Source of the DNA: Denitrobacterium detoxificans
GTDB taxonomy: Bacteria; Actinomycetota; Coriobacteriia; Coriobacteriales; Eggerthellaceae
Assembly: GCF_015062615.1 (NCBI RefSeq)
Contig: NZ_SUUH01000009.1
Coordinates: forward strand, 19,896 to 83,895
Direction of reading: 5' to 3'
Length of the DNA: 64,000 nt
Positions 52,565 through 61,445 of this stretch are shown here, piece after piece. Every line of letters starts with the position of its first letter. Position 1 is the first letter of the stretch. Under the pieces are notes generated by a model, which saw only the letters and a program-made list of their open reading frames with translations, was not told the DNA's origin and made no database searches. The position numbers and the translations under genes are program-made.

Positions 52565-55210
52565 TTATGCCAACATATCACTAAGTGCCTCATATAGGCG
52601 CTGACGATTGTTCGCGTCCTCATACAAGAAGAAACCCTGGCGACACTTTGCATACGGGTCTCCCTCGCCCGCTGCAAGCGCTCTGAGAGTCCCATCCAGC
52701 GCGCTCAGGGCGTCCTCAGCCACATCGCAATACGGACCAAAGCCCTCCCCAAACGGCAAATCGAGCTTGCTGTAATGATTGAACCCATTCCTGAACTCGG
52801 CCGCATCGGGAACGAAGTACATAATGCGTGCGCCCGTATACACAAAGTCGTACACCATCGACGAGAAATCGGTAATCATGACTGCATAACCGCTCTCGTC
52901 AACATTGTCCTCTGCAAGCCGAATACGAGGGTCGTCAAATGCGAAAAGATGCTTGTAGCAAGCAAAATTGGGATGCAACTTAACATCGAGCGTATAGTCG
53001 AATCGCTCAAGCACGCCACTTTTGGCTACGCCATCCAAAAACGCTTTCATACCCTTCCACAGGCTGGAAGACAGAAACGCGGCTTCGTCCGCCACACGCG
53101 CCTCAGACTTACCAGCAACCAAGTAGGAGCGCCACGAAGGAGCATAAATGATACGCTTACCGGCATAATCTGCCGAGCTGAAACGTAGGTCATCCAAGCG
53201 AGCCGCGCCGGACTTGATAAGCGAAGCATCGTCAAAGCAATAGTTCCGAGTGAGGTTCTGCGCCTCGAATTCCGTCGACACGACCTCGTAGTCGAAGCGA
53301 ATGCGGTCTTTGGAAAAGTACCAGGGCATATGCGCATGCAAAATGCCATGCTGCAAGTACACGTACTTCTTTGGGCGGAACAAATCACCCAGCTGGTCCA
53401 CCCCTCGCTTAGCGTAGGGAATGAACGTATTACGCTCCAAGTAGGATGCAAGGACCAACTCTGACGCAGCATACAGGAACTTATGACGCGTCGAACGCGC
53501 AGAAACAATGCCTCCAGCATACTCGGGATATTTCGCAGACAGCTCTTCAACGTGCTCGGTAACAAAATACCGTTCCACGCCATCCTCGATGGCGGCATCA
53601 TGCAGAAACTGCCTCAGTGCGTCGTTCTTCAGCGGCGAGCCAGGCAAATCCTGATACAGCCAAACTCGTTTGCCCCCATACGAATGGAGAAAACGCTTAA
53701 GCGCAATACGCGACGCAACCGCTTTCGGGTGACGCATATCGTAGGACACCATATGCGCCTTCGAGGAAACAGAGACATCGCTAATAGTGCAGCCTCCATC
53801 GGCAAATACCAATTGCTTTCGTCCCCACAAGAGGACATCATCCAGCCTGCGAAGATCATGCAACGCCAGCTTTAGTTCGAAATCAGGGACAAGCTTCTCG
53901 CCACTTTCCAATACGATTTCAAACGCGTAGCGGTCCCGCCTCCCCGCCGCAATCACCGGAAGCTCGCACTCGAAGCCCCAGCACTTAGCAATACGCATAT
54001 GCGTGCCCGCATAGTCATACGACGAAGTCATAAGGGCGATGTCAGCATGCATCGACGGCGAAGAAACCGAAAACGACGGCTTGCCCTGCAGGAAAAATAC
54101 CGCACATTCAAGACGGCCAGACACAATGAGAGAGCCCTGGTTCGTCTTGCGACAGCGCGTAACGATAACGCGCGCATTTTCACAATCGAACAACTCCCCG
54201 TCAGCCAGACGTAACCGCAGTCCCGAATCGTCACCAACAAACGGAGACATAGCGAAACGACTGTAGCGTTTGAGCAGATACACTTTATGGGTTTCGCCCA
54301 AATAAGGAGACGCAACAACAGAGGAGGAAGGAATTGCTTCAAACACTGAAGCCAATCGCCTATTTTCCGCGCGAAGCTTCTCGCCCTTGCAATGGTCGGG
54401 GAACAACATAGAGGCACGCAAGCGCCAATCAAAATTGTACAAAACGAGCTGACGAACGTATTCCTCCATAGAAGGAGTCTCGACGGCAATAGACAAAAGC
54501 TCCCGGTAGAGCGTAATCATATCGTCAAACGCATAACACGGGCGATTCCCCAAGGAAGAAGAATTGCTGCCATCGCGCGTGTAGTTGTACTGCGCTTCTG
54601 CGCAGTACCCCAACACAGCTTTACGCTGAAGGTTCCTAGTAACAAACAGCTGGTCTTCACCCATTTTTAACCCGGAGCTAAAGGGAATAGACTCCTCAAA
54701 CCTATTCCGCACGCATACGTTCATCGTGGACTGCGCAACGAACGGATAATCGCTCAGGGGATAAAGGCCGCTATCAGAAAGCCACTCCTCCCGCTTATGC
54801 CTACGCGTCTTGCCCGTTTTGGGATAACAATAGCAAAGCGGATACGCCACGACGTCACACGCATCCCCGAATGAATCGAACACTGTCGTAACCGCACGCA
54901 GGGTATCGGGAGACAAGGCGTCATCAGCGTCGAGAAAGAAAAGATATCTTCCCTCCGCAGCGCGCATGCCAGCATTACGCGCGCTGGAAACTCCACCGTT
55001 TTCCTGGGCGATAATTTCTATGCAAAGGCTGCTCTCGGCAGCTAAGCGCTGGCATACGGCAAGGCTATCATCGGTCGAACCGTCATCGACCATAACAACC
55101 TGGAATGCATTCCTCGGAAGCGTTTGCCTCTCCAGCGACGCAATGCAGTCAGCCAAATAGCTCGACTTATTGTAAATGGGGACTATAACGCTTGCCGTAT
55201 AACGCGGCAT
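52565..55210 (-). CDS. GT2 glycosyltransferase-CDP-glycerol glycerophosphotransferase fusion
   Basis: 881 aa from the ATG at 55210 (MPRYTAS) after GAGGGAG; the ATG at 55225 also has a site and would add five residues. N-terminal GT2 domain: VIVPIYNKSSYLADCI, VVMVDDGSTDDS, FFLDADDALS. Middle beta-rich linker domain (about 360-520). C-terminal glycerophosphotransferase-like domain: YVYLQHGILHAHMPW, LDVKLHPNF and MITDFSSMVYDF. Such TagF-type enzymes build poly(glycerol or ribitol phosphate) wall polymers. First gene of the minus-strand acetylation operon. Confidence 0.9.
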   Translation of the reverse strand: MPRYTASVIVPIYNKSSYLADCIASLERQTLPRNAFQVVMVDDGSTDDSLAVCQRLAAESSLCIEIIAQENGGVSSARNAGMRAAEGRYLFFLDADDALSPDTLRAVTTVFDSFGDACDVVAYPLCYCYPKTGKTRRHKREEWLSDSGLYPLSDYPFVAQSTMNVCVRNRFEESIPFSSGLKMGEDQLFVTRNLQRKAVLGYCAEAQYNYTRDGSNSSSLGNRPCYAFDDMITLYRELLSIAVETPSMEEYVRQLVLYNFDWRLRASMLFPDHCKGEKLRAENRRLASVFEAIPSSSVVASPYLGETHKVYLLKRYSRFAMSPFVGDDSGLRLRLADGELFDCENARVIVTRCRKTNQGSLIVSGRLECAVFFLQGKPSFSVSSPSMHADIALMTSSYDYAGTHMRIAKCWGFECELPVIAAGRRDRYAFEIVLESGEKLVPDFELKLALHDLRRLDDVLLWGRKQLVFADGGCTISDVSVSSKAHMVSYDMRHPKAVASRIALKRFLHSYGGKRVWLYQDLPGSPLKNDALRQFLHDAAIEDGVERYFVTEHVEELSAKYPEYAGGIVSARSTRHKFLYAASELVLASYLERNTFIPYAKRGVDQLGDLFRPKKYVYLQHGILHAHMPWYFSKDRIRFDYEVVSTEFEAQNLTRNYCFDDASLIKSGAARLDDLRFSSADYAGKRIIYAPSWRSYLVAGKSEARVADEAAFLSSSLWKGMKAFLDGVAKSGVLERFDYTLDVKLHPNFACYKHLFAFDDPRIRLAEDNVDESGYAVMITDFSSMVYDFVYTGARIMYFVPDAAEFRNGFNHYSKLDLPFGEGFGPYCDVAEDALSALDGTLRALAAGEGDPYAKCRQGFFLYEDANNRQRLYEALSDMLA

Positions 55211-55532
55211 CGCTTGCTCCCTCATTTCGCGCTCCTCGCCTCGATTGGCAAAGCCAATCATCGTGACACCCCTACCATGCATTGGACAAAGCCAGAATTT
55301 CGCCGTATGAGCTGGGACGCAAAATGCATAAGAGCCATTATCCAACATTGATTAACAATGGTATTTCGTAGACGAACCCAAGTCAAATTGCACCTTACTC
55401 AAAGAGAGAAAGCCGGAAATACCCCCGCGAGTAGGATTATTTTCTATTTTCGCGGACGCAATTCACCGCATACGCGTTCCCAATGTGACAATCATAATAA
55501 CGAGGGGTAAATATCAAAGGAGATGCAAGCAC

Positions 55533-58121
55533 TTGATTACCTTATCTCCAGGCAAAAAGAAAACGCAACGCAACACGAAAGCAGAATCCTTTACATTCAT
55601 TTGCGCCGTATACAATACGGAACCGTATCTCGATCGCCTGTTCGAATCCATCCTTCTCGAACAGAACTACCCCATCGAGCGCATCCACATCATCGCCATC
55701 AACGACGGATCCCAGGACGGGTCCCTCGCAAAACTCGAAGAATGGCAAAAACGCTTTCCCAAAAATATCACCATCCGAACGCAGGAAAACGCCGGACAAG
55801 GCGCTGCGCGCAATCTGGGCATGCAGCTCGCCCAAACGGAGTGGATCGCATTCATCGACTCGGACGACTTTATCAACCAGGATTATCTAAAAATCGCCAA
55901 TACCAACATACAGGGTGTTCCCGATCTTCAAGCCATCTTTACCAGCAACATCGCGTACCGCGAAAGCAGCGACAAGTTCAAGAACAGCCACTTCATGAAG
56001 TATCGCTTCAAGAACGGCGATAGCATTTTCGATTTCGACGACGAGAACATGTATCCCGAGCACTCTGCGTCGACAGCCTTCTTCCGCAAGAGCATCATCG
56101 AGCAGAATGGCATCGCATTTCCCACGGACATTCGGACAAGCTTCGAAGACTCCCTCTTCGTGGGAGAATACCTGCGCAGCCTCACATCGGGTAAGGTGTT
56201 GTTCGCCGCCAATGCAAAATACTATGCACGTCGACGCGCAGACAATTCTTCGGTGACCAGCAACTCGTTCGACAACCCCGCCTATTACCTCGACTGCCTC
56301 GAGCGCGGAAACCTTGCGTTGCTCAAGATGTTCGAAAGCAAACCGGGGGCGCATATCCCCAAGAACATCCAGCTCACGGTGCTATACGACCTGGTATGGC
56401 GCATCAAATACCTCATCGACGGCGCTTCGCATGTCGCCTGCCTTACCAGCGAGCAAGAAGCGCGTTTCGTTGAGCTCCTGCAGGAGATTTTCGACCATAT
56501 CGACGTCGAAACCATCATGAGCGCCGAGCCCACCATCTACTGGTATTTCCACAAAGTTGGCTTGCTGGCACTTTTCAAGAACGAGTTGACGCCTTCTCGA
56601 CGCGCATACATCCACACCATCGACTTCGCAAGCAAAACGATGGTCATTCGAACATTCGAAAAGGACCCCATCTTCAAGCTGGGCGAAACCATCGTTGCGC
56701 CCGTTTCAACCAAAAGGGTCAAACATACGTTTCTCGATAAGGTATTCGCGTACGAATACCTCTACGTCATTCCGTTCGAGAATGCAAATGACCGCCTGGT
56801 CATCACCAGCTCCATTGACGAAACGACGTTCATCGTGAGCCGCAAAAGCGACACATCGAAGAAGATGAAACTTCGCACCGCCTTCCAAGGCTACGTAAAG
56901 AAATGGCGCAAATACAAGCAGAAAGGCAACCTATGGATGCTCTCAGACGGCGTGAACAAAGCAGACGATAACGCTGAGCATCTGTACCGCCACATCATGA
57001 ACAATCATCCCGAGCAGGACATGATGTACGTACTCGAACGCACATCTCCGGATTGGGGTCGCCTGAAAGCAGAGGGCTTCAACCTGGTCGCATTCGGAAG
57101 CAAGAAATACGAACGTGCGCTCAGGCGCGCCAGCACCATCGTATCCAGTCAGATTTCGCCAGGCACGTCAAACTACTGGAAGGACCAATTCGGGCACTCA
57201 AAGCGAACCGTATTCCTGCAGCATGGTGTTACCAAGGACGATATTTCGTCGTACATCAACAATGCCTACCTCGACTTGGTTATTTGCGTCACCAAGCCCG
57301 AACTCGCATCGTTCCAAAGCGACGACGGCAAATACCTGTACACGAAGGACACGTTCCAGCTTACCGGCTTCCCGCGTCATGATGCGCTCGTCGCCGCACG
57401 TAATGGGAAAAAGAATCTCCTGCTCATCGCGCCTACATGGAGGAAAAGCCTGGTAGGCGGCAGCAAGAGTATTAGCTCCGCACGCGACCTGAAAGACGGC
57501 TTCTTCGAATCGGACTACGCCATCAACTGGGGCTCTCTCATGGGCAGCGAGGAGCTTCGCCAATTTGCCGAACGCAATGGCTTGGAAATCGTTTTCTGCC
57601 CACACCCCAACATGAGGCAAGTCATCAACGACGAGCGATTCACCAAGCCGGAATGGATCACGATTGACGAAAACGCCAAATACCAGGACCTCCTTAAAAA
57701 GACAGCGGTGCTCTTCACCGACTATTCGTCGCTTGCCTTCGATGCCGCCATCGCCGGAAGCGCGGTGTATTACTTCCAGTTCGATGCAGCTGATTTCTTC
57801 TCGGGTAGTCACTCGTACAAGAAGGGCTATTTCGATTACCGCACCGATGGCTTCGGCCCCGTTTTCGATGACCTGGAAGAGCTCAAGCAACATCTCGCGA
57901 GCAGCGAAAGCATCTGCCCCGATGCCGTCATGTACTCAGAACGCGTATCCAACACGTTCACGCTGGATACCAATGCATCCGAACGCACATACCAGGCAAT
58001 CGCGTCATTGAAGAGCTCCTACGAAGAGGGCATGAAATACAATGACAGCGCGCTTAAGAAGAAGGCGAAAGCCGCAAAGCGCATAGCCAAGAAGGCGAAG
58101 AGAACGCTTGCCAAGAACTAG
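55533..58121 (+). CDS. GT2 glycosyltransferase-CDP-glycerol glycerophosphotransferase fusion (second copy)
   Basis: 862 aa from a TTG at 55533, ten bases after AAAGGAG; no in-frame ATG with a site exists (the ATG at 55485 is unsupported). GT2: FICAVYNTEPYLDRLF, AINDGSQDGS, FIDSDDF. C-terminal domain: TVFLQHGVTKDDISS, IAPTWRKSL, VFCPHPNMR, LFTDYSSLAFD. Highly basic Lys/Ala tail at the C-terminus. Divergent from the first copy across a 320-bp, AT-richer region with no other gene. The two probably add alternating units to one polymer. Confidence 0.88.
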   Translation: MITLSPGKKKTQRNTKAESFTFICAVYNTEPYLDRLFESILLEQNYPIERIHIIAINDGSQDGSLAKLEEWQKRFPKNITIRTQENAGQGAARNLGMQLAQTEWIAFIDSDDFINQDYLKIANTNIQGVPDLQAIFTSNIAYRESSDKFKNSHFMKYRFKNGDSIFDFDDENMYPEHSASTAFFRKSIIEQNGIAFPTDIRTSFEDSLFVGEYLRSLTSGKVLFAANAKYYARRRADNSSVTSNSFDNPAYYLDCLERGNLALLKMFESKPGAHIPKNIQLTVLYDLVWRIKYLIDGASHVACLTSEQEARFVELLQEIFDHIDVETIMSAEPTIYWYFHKVGLLALFKNELTPSRRAYIHTIDFASKTMVIRTFEKDPIFKLGETIVAPVSTKRVKHTFLDKVFAYEYLYVIPFENANDRLVITSSIDETTFIVSRKSDTSKKMKLRTAFQGYVKKWRKYKQKGNLWMLSDGVNKADDNAEHLYRHIMNNHPEQDMMYVLERTSPDWGRLKAEGFNLVAFGSKKYERALRRASTIVSSQISPGTSNYWKDQFGHSKRTVFLQHGVTKDDISSYINNAYLDLVICVTKPELASFQSDDGKYLYTKDTFQLTGFPRHDALVAARNGKKNLLLIAPTWRKSLVGGSKSISSARDLKDGFFESDYAINWGSLMGSEELRQFAERNGLEIVFCPHPNMRQVINDERFTKPEWITIDENAKYQDLLKKTAVLFTDYSSLAFDAAIAGSAVYYFQFDAADFFSGSHSYKKGYFDYRTDGFGPVFDDLEELKQHLASSESICPDAVMYSERVSNTFTLDTNASERTYQAIASLKSSYEEGMKYNDSALKKKAKAAKRIAKKAKRTLAKN

Positions 58122-59233
58122 CATTGCCGCGGGAGACTATCACTCCCCAGCAATGCCTCGACGATGCGCTCGCACGCATGTCCATCCCCGTAGGGGTTGG
58201 ACGCGTGCGCCATCTTATCGTATTCACCTTGATCCGATAGAAGTATTCTTGCCTGCTCAAACAGCACTTCCTCGTCCGTCCCAACAAGCTTGAGCGTACC
58301 TGCGGCCACGCCCTCAGGACGCTCGGTCGTATCCCTCATAACAAGCACAGGCTTACCCAAAGAGGGAGCTTCCTCTTGGATTCCGCCACTGTCGGTGAAG
58401 ACAACATAGCTACGCGCAAGGAAGTTATGAAAATCGAGCGCGTCGAGCGGGTCGATAAGGTGAATCCTATCGCTATCGCCCAGCTCCTCACTTGCGATCG
58501 CGCGCACTACGGGGTTCAGATGAACGGGGTAGATTACCTTTACGTCCTCGAACTCATCGACGATGCGCCTGATCGCACGGAACAAATGGTGCATGGGTTC
58601 ACCAAGATTTTCCCGCCTATGCGCAGTAACGAGAACGAGTCGAGAATCGGAAGCCCAATCCAATTCCGGGTGGGAATAATCATCGCGCACGGTGGTCTTA
58701 AGCGCGTCGATTCCAGTATTACCCGTTACATAGATCTTCTCTTCGGGCTTACCCTCGGACAGCAAATTATGCTTGGACTTTTCGGTAGGAGCGAAATAGT
58801 ATTCGCAAAGCAAATCCACCGCCTGACGATTGAATTCCTCAGGGAATGGAGAATACAGATTATGGGTTCGAAGACCCGCCTCCACGTGACCAAGGGGAAT
58901 ATGCTCGTAAAACGCCGCTACCGCAGCAGCAAAACTCGTAGTCGTGTCACCATGCACGAGCACGATGTCGGGACGAACCTCCTGCAGCACATCGCGCATC
59001 TTCAGCAGCACGTTCGAAGTGATGTCGTAAAGCGTCTGACGGCTCTTCATGATTGCCAAATCGTAATCGGGCGTAATGCCGAACGTCTCGAGGACCTGAT
59101 CGAGCATCTGGCGATGCTGACCGGTAACACACACAATGCCCTGGAGCGAAGGATGCTCGTTAATAGCATTTACCAGGGGGCACATCTTGATTGCCTCCGG
59201 ACGCGTTCCGAACACAATGAGTACTTTTTTCAT
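58118..59233 (-). CDS. wecB: UDP-N-acetylglucosamine 2-epimerase (non-hydrolysing)
   Basis: 371 aa. VFGTRPEAIKMCPLV, VHGDTTTSFAAAV, HVEAGLRTHN, FPEEFNRQAVD and TDSGGIQEEAPSLGKPVLVMR are diagnostic. Makes UDP-ManNAc, the entry sugar of many wall teichoic-acid linkage units. Its stop overlaps the convergent transferase gene by 4 bp. Confidence 0.95.
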   Translation of the reverse strand: MKKVLIVFGTRPEAIKMCPLVNAINEHPSLQGIVCVTGQHRQMLDQVLETFGITPDYDLAIMKSRQTLYDITSNVLLKMRDVLQEVRPDIVLVHGDTTTSFAAAVAAFYEHIPLGHVEAGLRTHNLYSPFPEEFNRQAVDLLCEYYFAPTEKSKHNLLSEGKPEEKIYVTGNTGIDALKTTVRDDYSHPELDWASDSRLVLVTAHRRENLGEPMHHLFRAIRRIVDEFEDVKVIYPVHLNPVVRAIASEELGDSDRIHLIDPLDALDFHNFLARSYVVFTDSGGIQEEAPSLGKPVLVMRDTTERPEGVAAGTLKLVGTDEEVLFEQARILLSDQGEYDKMAHASNPYGDGHACERIVEALLGSDSLPRQC

Positions 59234-59316
59234 ACGCTTCCCCTTGGCAGAAGATCAGACGCGAATTCCCAGCCGCGCCCACACGACAGCCCAACAAACC
59301 GCTCGCGCACCCACGC

Positions 59317-60942
59317 TCATTTCAGGTACGGCCGAATCTTCACGAACACGTATACGGCAAGTCCCACGCCCACTACCAGGCCCAACCCGCCAAACAAAGG
59401 CACGCCGCCCAGCGTAACGGCGCTCGAGCTTGCGCCTAGGATGCACGCGCCAATGACCAGGCCCATGGCAATAAGCGCAATGGCCACGAGCCCCGCCGCA
59501 GCGCGGATATCACGCGAGAACTTCTCGTTGCTGGAAAGTTCCATGCCAATCTTCACATGGCCCTTCTGCACCATGTCGAGCGTCTGCTCGGCCTTCGCCG
59601 GCAGCGTAACGAGAGCTGCGGCACTATCAACCGCCTGTCCCACGAATTTCTTCGCCATACGCTCTACACCACCCGCGTCGAAGCCCGACCTTAGGTAGTC
59701 AACGAGCACGTTCATAATGTTCAGGCGCGGCGAAACCAGACGTATCGTGCCCTCCAGCGTGACCAGGCCACGGCCCAAGTTCGTAAGGAACGGATCGATG
59801 TCCATGCCCTGGTTTTCCAGCGTGCCGGTAATGGAATCCATGAGCTGGCTTGTGTCGAATTCTTCCAGGTCAACATCGATGAACTGCTCGACAACGCCCT
59901 CGCACGCCTCCAACAGCTTCGCATGGTCGAGCGCTCCCGTGGGGGTTGCCACCTTCAGCACCGCGCGCTTCAAGCTATAGGCATCGCCCTTCACGAGCGC
60001 CATGATCAGCTCCTTGATCGTGTCGCGTTGCGTGGACGTAATCGTGCCCATCATGCCAAAGTCAATCCACTCAATGCCGCCATCGTCCAAGATCATGATG
60101 TTGCCGGCATGCGGGTCGGCATGGTAGAAGCCGTCTTCCATAATCTGCTGCATGTAGTTATGGGCAATGCGATAAGCCAGCTCATCGCGCTCATCGTCGG
60201 ACTTGCCCATCTCGCCGATCTGCTCGACGGGCGGCGCCTCTACGAAGTCCTCGGTAAGAATGGAGCTCGTCGAAAACTCGTGGTAACACTTGGGGCTGTT
60301 CACGCCCTCGCGCGGTTCGTTATTGCGATAGAAGCGGTCGAGGTTCGATTCCTCGTTGGCGAAGTCGAGTTCTTCCATCGACGTCTTCACCAGCTCGGCA
60401 ACAAGCTCCTTCAGCGAGAGACCGCCCTTGTTCTTGCTCACCAAATCCAGAATCTCAACGATGCGCTCCATGATGGCCAGGTCGTTGGTGACCGTTTCCA
60501 CCACACCGGGACGTTGCACCTTCACGGCAACGACCTCGCCGCCCGGAAGCTGCGCCTTGTGCACCTGCGCGATGGACGCCGACCCCAGGGGCTCCTCATC
60601 GAAGCAACCGAACAGCTCGTCGAGGGGCTTACCAAACTCGCTCTCGATCTGCTCTTTCACAACGGAAAACTCTAGCGGTCGGGCATTCGTGCGCAACGCT
60701 CCCAGCGCCTCGCAGTATTCCGGCGGCAGCATATCGGGATGCGTGGACGCAATTTGCCCCAGCTTCACGAACGTCGTACCCAGGTCTTGGATGAGCTCGA
60801 CCGTCATTTCGGGAGTAAGACCGTCTTTCAGGTCGTACTTCCTTACGATGCCGAGGATTTCCTTGAAGCGCGCCTGATTGGCAGCACGTTCCTCCTTGGA
60901 GCTCTTGCGAGCCCTCCTCAACGAAAGACTGAAGTTCGCCAT
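59317..60942 (-). CDS. ABC1/UbiB (AarF) family atypical kinase-like protein
   Basis: 541 aa from the ATG at 60942. KLGQIASTHPDMLPPEYCEAL is the family's KxGQ motif; LGSASIAQVHKAQLPGG, VKVQRPGV, DGFYHADPHAGNIMI and WIDFGMMG are the kinase-like motifs. Two C-terminal membrane segments. Family members use ATP in quinone or lipid handling. No ubiquinone genes are near; a menaquinone or lipid role is possible. Confidence 0.92.
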   Translation of the reverse strand: MANFSLSLRRARKSSKEERAANQARFKEILGIVRKYDLKDGLTPEMTVELIQDLGTTFVKLGQIASTHPDMLPPEYCEALGALRTNARPLEFSVVKEQIESEFGKPLDELFGCFDEEPLGSASIAQVHKAQLPGGEVVAVKVQRPGVVETVTNDLAIMERIVEILDLVSKNKGGLSLKELVAELVKTSMEELDFANEESNLDRFYRNNEPREGVNSPKCYHEFSTSSILTEDFVEAPPVEQIGEMGKSDDERDELAYRIAHNYMQQIMEDGFYHADPHAGNIMILDDGGIEWIDFGMMGTITSTQRDTIKELIMALVKGDAYSLKRAVLKVATPTGALDHAKLLEACEGVVEQFIDVDLEEFDTSQLMDSITGTLENQGMDIDPFLTNLGRGLVTLEGTIRLVSPRLNIMNVLVDYLRSGFDAGGVERMAKKFVGQAVDSAAALVTLPAKAEQTLDMVQKGHVKIGMELSSNEKFSRDIRAAAGLVAIALIAMGLVIGACILGASSSAVTLGGVPLFGGLGLVVGVGLAVYVFVKIRPYLK

Positions 60943-61445
60943 CCGCATCCCCTTCGCTTGCCAGTCCACACCTGCAACCGATCATGCGTCGTTAACGGCC
61001 CCGCACGGCGGGAACCCATCACATGAATAAGAGTATAGTCGTGCCATTTCCCTCAAACGCGCAGCGTTACCGCAGCGAAAACGAAGAATGCCCCGCAGCC
61101 TGTGCGATAGCTGCGGGGCGATGCAAGGTATCAGCGGAAGGAGGGAAGGAAGGGAGGTGTGGGAGGGAACCTTCCGTTGATGTGACTACAGTATGCCCAC
61201 CAGCCCTTAAACCATCCTGAAAGCCTCGTGACGCGTTCGTAACGCACAATGACGTGGCCAATCGAGGCAAGAGGGCATGCGCGACAGAGGCCCGCCTGCC
61301 CCATGCGTATGCAATGACGCAGCATGACCAACAAACCGCCAACGCATACGCTCATTGAGATACGTCCGATAGCAAAATATGCAAAAATATGAGGGTTGGA
61401 AAACACCGCACGACAACCGTGCGGCTTTCGGGATTGGGGGTTCCC
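60943..61445. other. 503-bp intergenic region with hairpins
   Basis: Contains a hairpin GCCCCGCAG/CTGCGGGGC (61090-61098/61111-61119), a purine-rich tract (61136-61168) flanked by CGGAAGG/CCTTCCG, and a short stem CCGCACG/CGTGCGG (61406-61412/61418-61424) just before the secreted-protein gene. I find no gene and no riboswitch I can name. Confidence 0.5.

Noticed and set aside
61090..61424. Possible cyclic-di-GMP or other riboswitch before the secreted-protein gene
   Set aside because: Only simple hairpins are present; conserved aptamer blocks are missing.
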